Shown here one piece after another: positions 11,107-22,936 of a stretch of DNA of 64,000 bases. Within the stretch, counting starts at the first letter, position 1. Every line of letters begins with the position of its first letter. The position numbers were made by a program, and so were the translations under genes. Source of the DNA: Bedellia somnulentella (lineage: Eukaryota; Arthropoda; Insecta; Lepidoptera; Bedelliidae); contig OY755171.1 in the NCBI GenBank assembly GCA_963576735.1, positions 4,836,001 to 4,900,000 on the forward strand, given 5' to 3'. The notes beneath the pieces were generated by a model. The model did not search any database. It saw only the letters and a list, made by a program, of their open reading frames with translations, and had not been told where the DNA came from.

Positions 11107-11429
11107 TTACGCACCATTATGTGTCCAATTTAAGTCGTGATGTATCAATTATCTTAGTTTAAATAAACTATGCCATACAAGTAATTGCAGTAAGTGCTAA
11201 ATTAAGGTACTAGGAATTAAATCGATTTTTTTAACGGAACTCTTTTAAGTTGTTTGTTTAGATTATTGGATTATTTGTTGTTATAGCAACAACAATACAA
11301 AATTAGTAAAAAAAACAACTTTCTACTTAGTATGATTCATGAGATACAGCCCGGTGACAGACACACAAACAGATAGACAGACAGTGAAATGAATGGTGCT
11401 ACGAGAAGAAATGTTCTGTGTTTGTCGGA

Positions 11430-11716
11430 TTTACATACATTAACTCACGCTGTCAGTTCCCATTGGGGTAGGCAGAGACTATCGATCGCCTCTTTGTACA
11501 ATTCTGATAAACCTACCTGATCGTTTTCATCAATCATCAATGTTTTCATACATGCTCTGTTATTATTTTTGTCAGAATACATACATAAACTCACGCTGTC
11601 AGTTCCCATTGGGGTAGGCAGAGACTATCGATCGCATCTTTGTACGATTCTGATAAACCTACCTGATCGTTTTCATCAATCATCAATCATGTTTTCATAC
11701 ATGCTCTGTTATTGTT
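11430..11716 (-). repeat. Family R 3' fragment, tandemly duplicated
   Basis: Two direct copies of about 140 bp (11433-11568 and 11573-11716) each start with CATACATTAACTCACGCTG or a close variant and end near CATGCTCTGTTATT. They share the same private variants (CCTACCTGATCG), so one arose by duplication of the other. Confidence 0.75.
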
Positions 11717-12439
11717 TTTGTCAAAGCATTATAAATCAATCTGTAATGAGAGTCAACCCCCTGATGCGATTGCGTATAAACGAATCATAAGTGACATGTT
11801 ACATTCCCTAAGCTATCTTGGGTAATACGTGCCAGTAGGTCTGAGCTAAAATTGTAGCTTGTAAATTATTTTCTTCACAATTGTGATATTTTTTTAAAAA
11901 CATGGTTATGGTTATTTTTCATTAGAGAACGGTTAAAAAATTCAAGTAACAGACTAAAAAGAAAGTATCGTTGGTGATAGATCTTCAACCCCATCGCCCA
12001 ATAACCACTTAAAAACCCCCTGCCCTAGTTGCCTTTTACGCAACCTGTTGGAGAAATGGAGGGATGTTATTTTAAGCCAGCACTAGACTTCTTTAGAAAT
12101 AAGTTTTTAAATAAATATCAAATAATATTCTCCATTAAAGATTTTTGAGTATCAAATTTTAACATTATTATCATCACAATTTAGATTGTATAAAAGCTTA
12201 TTGAAACATTTAAGCACTTGTATATTAAGATTGAATAAAAACAAAATAATCTGATTAAGTTACATTGTTTACTGTAAGATATACACAGATAAGTCTTATT
12301 CTCTTTTAGAATAACAGATTCATTCTTTTCAGAACTCGTATTACTTTAGTTATTATAGGTAAATTTAAATAGTTTAAATATTTCGAATTTGGAACGTTAA
12401 CTTGTCATTGGAATATTTCTTAATTTATGTTTAATTTGA
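11717..12439. other. Unassigned stretch with a minus-strand family X piece
   Basis: At 11960-12092 the 5' half of family X is seen in reverse (CGTTGGTGATAG to TTTTAAGCCAGCAC). The rest is AT-rich with nothing recognised. Confidence 0.5.
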
Positions 12440-12760
12440 ATAATTGTTATAACTCAGTGGGTAGAAGCGTCTGTTGATGAAGATAGGCGTAGGTTCAAAT
12501 CCTATAACAATGTATCTTTTCGAAAGTTATAGGAGTGGTTATTTTATATTAGTTGTTAACGGCAAAGAAAAACATCGTTCGAAAACCCATATGGCTAAGT
12601 TGAACTTCATGTGACAGAATATTCCTACAAAACGGAGACAAGCCTGCCACCTATTAAGTGAGCACACTGTCCAAGCAAACCGTGGATACTCTGAACATCC
12701 GGCGACTTCACTTTATGTTAAGAATGTAAGTACCTCTGCCACACTGAGTTTAGAAGGGAT
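12440..12760 (+). repeat. SINE1, degenerate
   Basis: Head near TAACTCAGTGGGTAGAAG, B-box-like GGTTCAAATCC, then the family body (CCCATATGGCTAAGTTG, GGATACTCTGAACATCC). The 3' end has decayed. Confidence 0.7.
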
Positions 12761-14069
12761 AGAGCTAATATTAAACAGGGTTTGCCTCGGTGTACTATGG
12801 CGGTACATTCACGTCATCATTTATACTTTGATGTTATTCAGTTCTTGGTACACCTTACCTAGGGAATTGGATGAATACCTTACGACACCTGCGGGTTTGA
12901 TACTCATACTATAGGATTGCATTATTAATCACTTGTCGTTGTCGACCACCTTGGATTTTACGTCTTAATGAATTAAGAATGACGTCAACATTCTCAGGAT
13001 GCATCCAAACTAAACGAAACTTACTTATGTTTAAAATATCAGCTTAATCCTATAAGATATATTCTTGTTGTAAAGTTTAGTTGCGAAATCAGAACTGAAC
13101 AAAAGACCATTATTATACCCAAAATTAAACCTTTGAAAAGGAGATCAATAATTATTAAAGAAGCGAAAGGTGTTTGTCTAGATCTCTTCGATCCAGAAAT
13201 CATTACCCTCTGCCTACTCCAAAACAAAATGGCAGTGCGAACATCCTATCAATATTGTAAATGTGAAAGTTTAGATGTTTGGATGTTTGTGTGTTTGAGG
13301 CAAAAAGGCTCCTCAAGTACATGATGTATATGAATGAAATTTGGCAAAAAGCTAGATAATAACCCAAATTGTAACAAAGGACACTTTTTATCTCGGAAAA
13401 ATATGATTAATAAAATATTCACGCCTGATTGAACTAAGAGTACCGGAAAAACGTCTTAATCTAATTTTCTATTGTGTACGGTGACAAATAGTATGAATGT
13501 AGTAATTACACGAGGAAAACTATATCACAGCACTGCCCACATACGCTGTAAATGATGAAATATGATAATAATCTCAGGCATAAAGATAGGTGTAGTCGTT
13601 CAAAACCAGTTAGTGATAGTGATGTTTCCTATCATTGTCAAAAATTAGATAATCTGTATACAAGACAGCCAAATATAACGTCGTTTCAGAAAATATAGTG
13701 TCTACGCCTTCCCATTTCGACAGGTGTATAATGCAAACGGTAAACTCTAAGTTTATAAATATGCAGAAAGCGCAAAAAACCACTTTCCTTACTTAAACAA
13801 CAGCACATTTTCAATTAAAACTTTAGATAGTTTCAAACTAAACAGTCATTAGAACAAGATAGGTAATTAATTTGGTAAGTCACCCTTGGAGCCCCGGGGA
13901 CCACTAATATCAATAGCTAAAGATATGTTAACGACACTTTGTCGCAGGTTCCCCGACATGTGACGCTTTCGTCTAAACTTTGGAACTGCGAATTGTTCCA
14001 AGAAAGTTGATAACGAGAAATTCATTGTAAAACGAAGAGAATTAAGAAGTTTTTTGGGTATTGCATTGT
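12761..14069. other. Unassigned stretch
   Basis: No supported gene. A 90-residue minus-strand frame at 13867-14139 is basic in the middle and has no recognised domain. Its N-terminal part overlaps the repeat at 14073, so I do not call it. Confidence 0.4.
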
Positions 14070-14550
14070 ATTTTTGACCGATTTCAAAAAAGGAGGTTCG
14101 ATTGTTTGCATTTATGTATGTGTGTTTGTCCACGATCATCTCGCGTTCGGCTAGAGCTATTTGGATGCGGTTTTCAGAAAAGTATTTATTTACTTATTCA
14201 TTGACCACCAACAACGAACACAACAAATATGGCACAAAACATACAATTGTTTGTGCTGCCAAAACAGATGAGCAGAGAGAAGTTTGCCTATCAAAACTGC
14301 ATAAAAACACTCATGGTTTAAGGATCTCCGAATCCGAAAGTCATAATAACATATACTAATAACGCTTTGTCTAATAGTAACTTAAAACCTTCAAACATAC
14401 ATACCTTCTTATGGTTCAAACTCAGAACCTCCTTTTTTGAGTCGGTTGAAGCACTAAAACCTTTTTCGGAAAGTGACAAGTACTTTTCTGAAAGCGTAAT
14501 CGTGTACAAACATACATACTTACAGGTTAAACACAAAACCTTTTTTAGTC
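14070..14550. repeat. Fragment related to the 58.4-kb rolling-circle-like element
   Basis: 14073-14190 matches the tandem monomer found at 58358-59130 on the plus strand (ACCGATTTCAAAAAAGGAGG, GCTATTTGGATGCGGTTTTC). 14400-14545 holds another monomer in reverse orientation (GAACCTCCTTTTTTGAG). Between them, around 14256-14310, the plus strand reads AAKTDEQREVCLSKL. This is close to the AAETDEQREVHLSQM reading at 61 kb and of the type seen in N-terminal regions of Helitron proteins. Confidence 0.5.
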
Positions 14551-14639
14551 TTTTCTTTTTCTTCTTTCAGTGTCTCTCCACTACTGGAGGTTGGCTGTCA
14601 ACTCTAAGTATCCCCTTTGATCTTTGGCTAGGCAAAACA

Positions 14640-15735
14640 GGTCTATGACGCCGTCTATGTTGGTCCATTTTTGGTTGTTCGAGAGCCACGATGCCCTTCT
14701 TCTTCTGACACTCCGTTTCCCTTCAATCTTTCCCATAATGACCACTTAAAGCAGTTGGTATCGATCGTGATGGAGCACATGTTCTAAATACGCAATTTTT
14801 CTTCGTTCGGTGGTGGTCATGAGTTTTCTGGTTTTTCCGTACCCTCCAGCTAATCCTCAACATTCGCCGGTAGCACCACATTTCAAAGGACTCTAGTCTT
14901 TTGCGGGTCACTTCTTTACAGTCCAAGCTTCGCATCTATAGAAGACTGTACTGTGTACTGCCAAATGTAGCACTGAAGCAATCGTATGCGAAGTCTCAGA
15001 TCCAACTGTCTGGTATAGAGTACCTTTCGCATTTTATTGAAGGACGCACGGGCTATTTTAATACGGGTCTTTATTTCCTGATCGAGTTCCCAGTTTTCAC
15101 TAACCCATGTGCCGAGATACTTGTACTTCTGGACTCTCTCTATCTGGGTCCCAGCTACCGTGACCGAAGGGTTTAATGTTCTGTCTCTAGGCATAACCAT
15201 GCCCTTCGTCTTGGATAGGTTCATTGAAAGCCCCAGCTTCTGACTACACTCGTGGATGCTGTTCACTATCAACTGAATGTTCTCCGGTGTGAAAGCTATC
15301 AGGGCCGAGTCATCGGCTTATTAGAGGTTGTTAATATACGTTCCGTTGATGTTGACGTCCCACTCCCTCTCCTCCAGCGTTTCAGTGATAATGGCCTCCG
15401 AGTACAATTTAAAAAGAAGCGGAGACAGGATACATACTCTAATTGGCGCATTAGTACTTTGTGCTCGACTCGGTCGAAGGCTTTCTCGTAGTCCACAAAG
15501 CAAATTATGACGTCTTTCCGCATATCTCTGCATTTCTGTACAAGAAAATTGTGTGTGAATAGGGCCTCTCTGGTTCCCATTCCCAATCGAAAGCCAGATT
15601 GGGTATCACCAAGCTCATTGTCAATTTAACCACGTTTTCTCTCATGAATTATAGAACGAAACAGCTTCAGTACTTGATTCATCAGGCTTATAGTTTGGTA
15701 ATATATGCATTTCTTCGCATTTGGCTTTTTCCAAG
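14640..15735 (-). pseudogene. Non-LTR retrotransposon reverse transcriptase, internally deleted and interrupted
   Basis: Reading leftwards from about 15590 are recognisable RT blocks: GMGTREALFTHNFLVQKC, then DVIICFVDYEKAFDRVEHK, then CILSPLLFKLYSEAI in another frame near 15420 with the residues between missing. Then come two consecutive TAA codons (15318-15323) exactly where the first residues of the (Y)ADD box belong, followed by ADDSALIAF, LGLSMNLSKTKGMV, VQKYKYLGTWVS and EMWCYRRMLRISW. This is a BovB/RTE-like order. It has several frame changes and cannot encode an active enzyme. Confidence 0.8.
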
Positions 15736-15831
15736 CTAGTCAACAGGCTACAACAATCTAGTCATAGTCAAACATATACCTACATATAATACAATAAATT
15801 AATACCTATAAAACATATCAATATTATTAAT

Positions 15832-16030
15832 TCAACCCAGTCTGGAAGGGTATTGCAGGCTTTAATCATCTGATTATCCGAAAATTAAGGTGATTCCGTG
15901 TTTCTGAGGGCACTTTAAGCCGTTTGTTCGCGCTACTATTACGGTACTAGTCCTTAGTCTGCCAATCCGCAACTATGGCCATATCGCCCTATATAGGGTA
16001 GGCTCGAGCGCTTTGGTGGAGACATATGTA
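15832..16030 (+). repeat. SINE2, 5' truncated
   Basis: Matches the body of the copy at 31538, from AACCCAGTCTGGAAGG through GATTATCCGAAAATTAAGG to TAGGCTCGAGCG and TGGTGGAGACATATG. The tRNA-like head is missing. Confidence 0.8.
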
Positions 16031-16795
16031 GATGATAAGAAATTGAATAGGAGGTGTTGGTTTTTTGAAAGCGGTTCCTATTTATACATTGAAAGTAATA
16101 ATATAGTTTTAAGTTAGAACCCTTAGTTTTTTCAGTTTTGTTTTCATTAATCTTTATTTTGGTTTAGATTTCCAAAGTTTTTAATGTCCAAATGGTGATA
16201 TTTAAGGAAAAAAACGACACAAGACAAACAATTATAAATAAAATAATACTTTTAAAGAAATTATGTTTTTTACCAACATAATATATATCGTAAAGAAAAA
16301 ACTTCGGCTTTACTCATTTAAATCAGATAATACACGCCACTAGACATCGCCTCTCCTAAAGTTCCCCACAACGCTGACCCCATATTACCCTCAGCAATGG
16401 TTTCACTAAGTCTTCGGGCCACTTTGTGGGATGCCTACCTTCACTGCGTTATCTCGTACGTGGGTGATTCTATTCTAGAGAGAAATATTTAAAAAAATAC
16501 GCAAGTGCGCGTAAATTTCACACCAAAGACGTATTTGCGATAGTTGTACTAGAATAAAATAACAACAGAGTTCAATATTTATTTGTTTAATGAAAAACTT
16601 AGAGAAACTGAAATTACGCCCACACTGAAATGACGCGTTTTTTCACAGAAATGACGGAAATAATTAAAAATCAAACCGTTCACTCCCTCCAATATAACCA
16701 AGATTTAAAAATATAGCAAACAATGTCAATATTAAGATTATCTTAAAGTTGAATTCTTAAAATTGAAATTAAAAGAATAAAAAATATATGGAATA
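16031..16795. other. Unassigned AT-rich stretch
   Basis: I recognise no coding sequence or repeat. The left edge of the Jockey-like element starts somewhere near 16780. Confidence 0.4.
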
Positions 16796-17610
16796 ATGTT
16801 GAAACACAGAAATGACAAACAATATTTTATTAAGTTCCGAATATTAACTTTACCCTGTATTTACATCCAGGAAATCTGTAAATTAGTCCGAAACCACCCA
16901 GAACACTACATAAAGAGGCAAGACATACAGCAGAGATACACTCTGCGGCACCGCGGTAACTTAGACCTACCACGCACACGGTTGCATTTACAATCCAATA
17001 ATGCTCACATGATGTCGATTAGGATCTATAATAAATTACCAGATTATATAAAAAAGGAAGAAATATATAATAGATTTTTAATTTTACTAAAAAACTTTCT
17101 TATTGATAAATGTTATTATAGAGTGGAGGAATATCTTAGTTAAGGTTGAGCAATATTAGTACCAAATTTCTAAGTCATTCTTTATAGTTATCTAGTTCTG
17201 TAATAATACAATATCAATATTTAATTTGTTTGTTTTTTCCACTTATTGGTAAAGCTTAATGTAATGATAATATAGATGATACTATAGATTAACCTAATTA
17301 CCTAAAATAAACCTAATTTAAAAATAATGTTAACTAAAATAATAATACTTTGACCTAAAATAATATTAATTTTATTGTTGTGCTGTTTAAATTTGATACA
17401 CATATTTATAGTGTTTTTAATTGAAGAAATTTTAATTTTGTGCCATGTAATGTTTACTACCTTAAATTTTAGTTTTAGTATCTACAGCCCTCTTGCGAAA
17501 TTGCATGTGCCCAACAGGGTCCATATTTATAACTGTACCTTGATTACACCAACGATTTGTACACTTATGGTTTGCAATAAAAGTTTGAGTTTGAGTTTGA
17601 GTTTGACAAT
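16796..17610 (+). mobile_element. Jockey-like non-LTR retrotransposon, 5'-truncated 3' end
   Basis: An open frame of 115 residues (16796-17143) matches the C-terminal tail of Jockey/CR1-type RT proteins: FRILTLPCIYIQEICKLVR, then RGNLDLPRTRL, SIRIYNKLPDYIKKEE and a final FLIDKCYYRVEEYLS. An AT-rich 3' UTR follows, ending in TTTGCAATAAAA and a (GTTTGA)n tail at about 17583-17608. It has the shape of a target-primed insertion: 5' truncated, with a simple-repeat tail. It has no RT active site of its own. Confidence 0.8.
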
Positions 17611-17764
17611 TATCTCACTTTATACTATACTCATTTTATTAAACAGTCATAATAATTATTATCGCTTAAAATTGGAAAATAGCAATCACATTTATTACTT
17701 AAGTAACTTACTAAGTAATATTATTTTATTATTTAAAAGTAACCAAAAAACGGTCTTTGCCATT

Positions 17765-17945
17765 AGAAAATATCTTCGTCAGAAGAATCATCGTTACTTT
17801 TAGCTTTAGTTTTCGTTTAGCTGGAAATAAAGTTTTCGGCCCAGAACTGATGAAAGGTTTTTCTGGTGTAGTAACATTCGAAGAAGATGAAGAACCACAC
17901 CAGCGGTAAAAGGATTTACGCACACACGGAAGAAGATTCACCATT
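17765..17945 (-). pseudogene. Short protein-like segment, unrecognised
   Basis: The minus strand reads a Ser-rich stretch, TPEKPFISSGPKTLFPAKRK. After an apparent one-base frame change it reads SNDDSSDEDIF and a stop. An acidic Ser/Asp C-terminus of this type is common in nuclear proteins. It may be a decayed gene or retrocopy fragment. I cannot name it, and the call rests only on the look of the translation. Confidence 0.25.
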
Positions 17946-18767
17946 AAGAGTAAGAATAAATGGTTATTTTATTCTATAAGATCATTTGTGCTAGATGGTG
18001 AATCAGGTGATCCGTTGACTTATATCGGTGGTGTTGGTTAAGATCACTGCCATGGTAGATGTGCTAGAAGTGCAACGCGCAACTCTATGCTTGCTCCGTT
18101 TCTGTTAAATAAATATGTACAAAGTCAATAACTCCTGGGAAAATTCACCAAGTTGCTAAAATAGCTTTTTCTTTTTTTTAGCTATTCAATGTATATGTAT
18201 ATTTTATTAATAACTAGCCCAACAAACAAAGTACTCTTATAAAATTATATAATATTACCTTTATTCTTATAATTTGGTTGGGTTAACCGTAACAATTCCA
18301 AATTATATGGTTTAAAGAAGAATTAAAAATGTGTCATTCTTATAAGAGCATTAACAATGCTTTTAAGCCATATAATTTTCAAAAGCCATATAAAAGCTTT
18401 TCATTTAACTAATTTTTCTTATAAAAGTAATGCATAAGCTAACTATGATACTTTAAAAAAGTAATTTTTAGCATTTTAAGCCACTATGAGAGGATTTTTT
18501 GTTAGTTGGGAGTTTCCTCAAAAAATAAAATGAGATTTTTAATTTTTTTAAACGTATAAAATACAATATGACTCCATATTGAGTCACGGACGTGTTGCCA
18601 GAAAGTTCTGTGACTCCATATGGATTCACGGACCTGTTGCAATAAATCTTTCTTACTCCAAGCACATAATTTGCTTTTTGATGTAATTTGGTCGGATTGT
18701 CTTTGAATATTATTCACTACTTAGTATGTAAAACGTGTATAACCATTTAGTTAGGTAGAACCAACTT
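17946..18767. other. AT-rich stretch with a small tandem repeat
   Basis: No gene seen. Contains the 42-bp dimer listed separately and several short self-complementary AT-rich motifs near 18270-18400. Confidence 0.4.
18569..18652. repeat. Two-copy 42-bp tandem repeat
   Basis: TGACTCCATATTGAGTCACGG at 18569 is repeated at 18611 as TGACTCCATATGGATTCACGG, each followed by AC(G/C)TGTTGC. The first unit contains the palindrome TGACTCCATATTGAGTCA. Confidence 0.6.
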
Positions 18768-19275
18768 CGAGAATGTGGTCAAACGTCGAATCCAGCTGGG
18801 CTGGGCAGCGTTCGGGAGGCCGCGCTATATCTTCTCGTCCAAAATTCTGCAGAGTCTAAAGACAATGGTCATTGACCAATGTGTGTTGCCAGTCATGACC
18901 TACGGCACAGCGATGTGCCCTCTAATAATTGGTCTCATTAGAAGGCTTCGAGTCACCCAAAGCACAATGAAGGGGCCATATTCAGAGTTTCAGTACGCGA
19001 TCAAATCCGCAACGAGGTAATCCACAGAAGAACTGGCGTCACTGACATATGCCGAAGAATTGCAAAACTTAAGTTGCAATGGAGAGGGTACATTGCATGC
19101 AGAACTGATGGCCGTTGCTCAAAGGTTCTGGAGTGGTGTTGTGGGTGGACCGACGACTTGGTCAAGATCGCAATGAAAGCCGATAGATGAGGGCAGCACA
19201 GGACCGGTCGTTGAGGATATCTTCGAGGGAGGTTTTTATCCAGCAGTGGACGTCTATAGGCTGATAACGATGATT
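18768..19275 (+). pseudogene. RTE-clade non-LTR retrotransposon, 5'-truncated C-terminus
   Basis: The plus strand reads VKRRIQLGWAAFGRPRYIFS, SLKTMVIDQCVLPVMTYGTA and LIRRLRVTQSTM. After frame changes it continues with pieces corresponding to ARRIAKLKLQWRGYIACRTD and WTDDLVKIA, and ends at about 19235-19275 with CCAGCAGTGGACGTCTATAGG and GATGATTAATGATG. That coding end and (GATG)n-like tail are characteristic of lepidopteran RTE elements. It is broken by several frameshifts. Confidence 0.8.
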
Positions 19276-19759
19276 AATGATGTAAAACGCGTGTAAAACG
19301 TATTTGAACTTGATTGAAACGTTACGCAGTTGTCAATTTGTTTCTTAATTCTAATCCCCCCCCTCAATTGATGTGTTAAACTAAACAAACAATCTGCATG
19401 ATCTTCTAGATTATAAACACATATTTCTTCACACGTCCATATCGTCAAATACACTCTTACTTGTATGTCCGCTTTTAAAATCGCCAAAATATTTGCAAGG
19501 GTTTCATGGCTCTGAAAGGAGTCATAGACAAATAGTTAAGGAAAATTCATGGCTCATGGACAGGAAACGCGTTTTATATTAAGGCTTAAATTGACATTGA
19601 AACACTAGCTATACTTTAAAATATAGGAAATTGTTAAATTGTGGTATATTTTAGTAGCTAGTAGCTAGCTTTGGAGTTCCGGCTTAGTATAGAACTACCC
19701 CATTTCTACCCGTGGGTGTTTGTAACAGATAACATGATACTTCCTTAGTATTTGACGTA
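19276..19759. other. Unassigned; family X 5' scrap
   Basis: The family X 5' end (TTCCGGCTTAGTATAGAACTACCCC) appears at 19673-19730. The remaining sequence is unrecognised. Confidence 0.45.
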
Positions 19760-21120
19760 GAAAGAAATAATGAGAATATTGACGAAGTGAATAACACGGT
19801 TTCACAGATTCAAACATGGTTTGCTTCCAATAATCTTGTACTGAATGGCAAAAAAACAAAATGCATCAAATTTGTATTACCCAATGTTAAGAGCGTTGAT
19901 ACAGAAATAATTTTAAATAATGTAAATATAGTTTATTCGGATGACACAGTTTTATTAGGGATAACTCTAGACTCCAAGCTCCAATGGGGACCCCACATTA
20001 GCTCACTAGCTGGCAGGCTAAGTAGTGCTGCATATGCCGTTAGGAAAATAAGACATTTGACAGATGTACAGACAGCTCGATTAGTTTATTACAGCTATTT
20101 TCATAGTGTAATGTCTTACGGTATTTTGCTCTGGGGCAGAGCAGCTGATGTTGGTTCCATATATATTCTTCAAAAGAGAGCAATAAGAGCTTGAGATCAC
20201 GAGATTCCCTGAGAGAATTGTTTAAAACCATTAATATAATGACGCTGCCATGTCAATATATTTATGGAAATATTATGTATGATTGTAAGAAAAAATCAGG
20301 CGTCTTTTGTAAAAAATAACGCAACATAACATAAGCGTTCACGCCGTTTATCCCCGAAGGGGTTGGCAGAGGTACCAATACTTCCGTACTCACATGGCAG
20401 CGCCATCTAGTTTCCAGAGAAGGTACCCACGTTTTGCTTAGACAGTGTACTCACGTGATAGGGGGCAGGCCTATCGCCGTTTTGTACGAATACTCTGTCA
20501 CATGACTAAGTACAACTCAGCCATGTGGGTTTCCTCACGATGTTTTCCCTCACCGTTAACAGCCATGATAAATTAACCACACATATGACTTTAGAAAAGA
20601 CAAATTGGTGTAGGCCCGACCCAGGATTGGAACTCACGCCCTTGTGTTTTCAGGCGGGTGTTCTACTCACTGGACTATCATGTCGCAAATAAGAAATAGT
20701 GACAGACATATTCGAAATCTGAGAGACAACAATGAAATTTCAATACCTAAATGCAGATTGTCAAAAGTAAATACATCTTTCATGGGCTTATGCGTAAAAA
20801 TGTGTAATATACCTGAGGACATTTTAAAATCAGAAACAAAATTCAAAGCAGTAGTTAAAAGAAATCTTAGTTCGAAAGCCTATTACAATGTCAATGATTA
20901 CATTAATGATGAAGTGGCTTGATGTCATCAGGGCTCTGTGCAGGATGTTTCCGGGCTAGCACCAAAATTTTGATGGACGTTTAAAAATATGTTTGTTGAC
21001 GAGTTTCTTACGGTTTCTTCTCTCAACAAAACACCTTCCTAATCCGAAGTAAACTTAGCATTAAGTTGGAATTTGACTTTCAAAAAACAATGATTCATCT
21101 ATTTACTTTGAAATAAGTGT
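19760..21120 (+). mobile_element. Jockey-like retrotransposon 3' portion, split by a nested SINE1
   Basis: 19787-20194 reads the late RT/thumb region: IQTWFASNNLVLNGKKTKCI, then LLGITLDSKLQWGPHI, VRKIRHLTDVQTARLVYYSY and MSYGILLWG. After a frame change near 20192 it continues SRDSLRELFKTINIMTLPCQ. It is then interrupted at about 20320-20686 by SINE1. It resumes at 20690-20922 with PKCRLSKVNTSFMGLCVK and NLSSKAYYNVNDYINDEVA followed by a stop, the normal end of these proteins. A 3' UTR with GAGTTTCTTACGGTTTCTTC runs to about 21120. It is 5' truncated and inactive. Confidence 0.82.
20320..20686 (-). repeat. SINE1 subfamily B, nested in the Jockey-like element
   Basis: The tail (CATAACATAAGCG) is at the left and the tRNA-like head (reverse of GCGACATGATAGTCCAGTG) at the right. 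AAATAA occurs on both sides (20314-20319 and 20687-20692) as a short candidate target duplication. The head and mid-section (ACATGGCAGCGCCATCTAG) differ from the subfamily A copies at 10740 and 25036. Confidence 0.88.
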
Positions 21121-21838
21121 TTTTTTTTTATTTAATTTTTTTTATTTTAACTACATTTATATTAAAATCTTTTGCTCATTCAACTTTTAAAAATGGCTTA
21201 GGAATTTCTTATGCCGAAGCTCGGGTTCTGTCTATGTATTAATCGTATAATGCAATAAATAAGAGCACTAATTCTCAAGTTTTATTTATTAACTAAGAGT
21301 TCATATTTCATGCTTTTGGCTAACTAAATAACACTACCCAATATACAAGTATAAGAATACGTCGTACGAAAACCATAATAGGTTGCGTGATCCAACCCAA
21401 TATAAGCATCGTATTGTTGTTTTTGAATTGTCGTGTCATCCTAATTTGCGTTTCGTTCATTACTTTGCCACACCTAAGTGTGAAAAGGCTTAATTACTGC
21501 ATTTTGCCAGAAAATTAAGGGGTTCCATTTGAACATGATACTAGAAAATTATATCAGTATCTCTGCGGAGCTCATTCTAATTAAATATTAGGAAAGGCTT
21601 ACAAATTTATATTATCATTGTTTAACAAAATTTAATTTAAATTTAAGCTTCAATAGGGTAAGATGGAACAAAATTCAAAAGACTGACAATTTTAGTATGA
21701 TCTATTTTATAGTAACAGGTTTTACCCTTACAGTTAATTTTAATGGAAGTACCAGAGTTGATTTTAATAAAAGACTAGCTAAGAATAGCAGGGTAAGCTA
21801 TAAACCAGATAATATAAAACCAATATGGTTTTATATTA
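21121..21838. other. Unassigned; family X scrap at its start
   Basis: A decayed family X 3' part (AAAAATGGCTTAGGAATTTC) lies at about 21175-21240. Nothing else is recognised. Confidence 0.4.
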
Positions 21839-22075
21839 TTGCTGAGTAGTGTCGGCTTAGAATAGCACTACCCCATTTCTTCCGGTGGGTGTACGTAAGA
21901 GGCGAATAACGGTATTGGGGCTTTTAAGGGATTTTAGGGCGATGCGGTTGGAGACCCATCACCAACAACCTTTATTTTACCATCTTTTCCTCACTCAACC
22001 TTCCAAAAGTGGCTGAGGAATTTTGAATTCTAGGGATTTATAGCCGTGAGTATATTTATGTATGTATGTATGCAA
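21839..22075 (+). repeat. Family X repeat, well preserved
   Basis: Runs from GCTGAGTAGTGTCGGCTTAG to GCCGTGAGTATATTTATGTATGTATG, with a short deletion near the CTTAGCTCTGGCTACCCC block. It is one of the cleanest copies. Confidence 0.88.
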
Positions 22076-22431
22076 TATGGGTTTCTCTTGTCTATAGTAT
22101 TTTAATACCCTTCTAATATATACGGATTGCAGCTGGAAACTTTAGTTTATTGATGGGGAATACTGTATAGGTCTTAGTAGTGTACAGTGGGCTTTGAATA
22201 GCAACAGTCTATTTTTTAGCGCGGATATCGTATAAAATTATTTTATAGAAAGATACCAAAAAGAACAGGGATTATAATGAGTAATAATGGTACCGTGGCT
22301 GTTATATGAACTGAATAAGGGTGCAGGTTTTTTAAAATTATTTTAGTATGTAGATGATAAGATGCAAATAAGAGCTTCCAAATATAGTACACCTTGTAAT
22401 TGTAATCTATGTTACAAGCGTAATGGTCTCC

Positions 22432-22557
22432 TGCAATGTATGAATTAAACGACGTGTTGCTTGGTTGAATATACGTTTATTACTACTTAAAGACTTATAA
22501 CTAACTTACATAATATAATGGCAAGAGGGGGACAAGATGCACTCACACTACACTACA
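22432..22557 (-). repeat. LTR fragment or solo LTR, about 126 bp
   Basis: Nearly identical to 25888-26015. Read on the minus strand it opens TGTAGTGTAGTGTGAGTGC, contains AGTAATAAACGT (polyadenylation-signal-like) and ends CATACATTGCA. TG...CA ends fit an LTR. I see no target duplication here. Confidence 0.5.
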
Positions 22558-22936
22558 CCTTCCCCCTTTGCAAACAAAAAAAAATTTTTCCTAACTTATA
22601 TTTTTTAACAAAATATTATTCATTAATCTAATCATTAAATCACTATATCAATAAGAATGAAATATTGAATAAAAATAAAAAATAGTTTTATACTTTTTAG
22701 AACTAATTTATCTATGTAATAAAACTTAACTATTATACTTTATTAAATGTATTAGTAAAATCCAGGATAAGTCGAACAAATCGTAGGCCAAACAATTTGC
22801 CGCGTAATCACAATCAAGTATTTTTTTTAGACATGACATTTTTTTATACATTTCTCCTTCACAATAGTCATCAACTTTATTATATTTCGTTTATTTTTTA
22901 TAGTATTCTCTCTTATATTTTTATCATATATTTAAA
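22558..22936. other. Very AT-rich unassigned stretch
   Basis: Poly-A/T runs, no recognised feature. Confidence 0.5.

Noticed and set aside
17375..17803. 142-residue plus-strand open frame
   Set aside because: Runs through the AT-rich 3' UTR and (GTTTGA)n tail of the Jockey-like element; the Leu-Ser repeats are the microsatellite translated.
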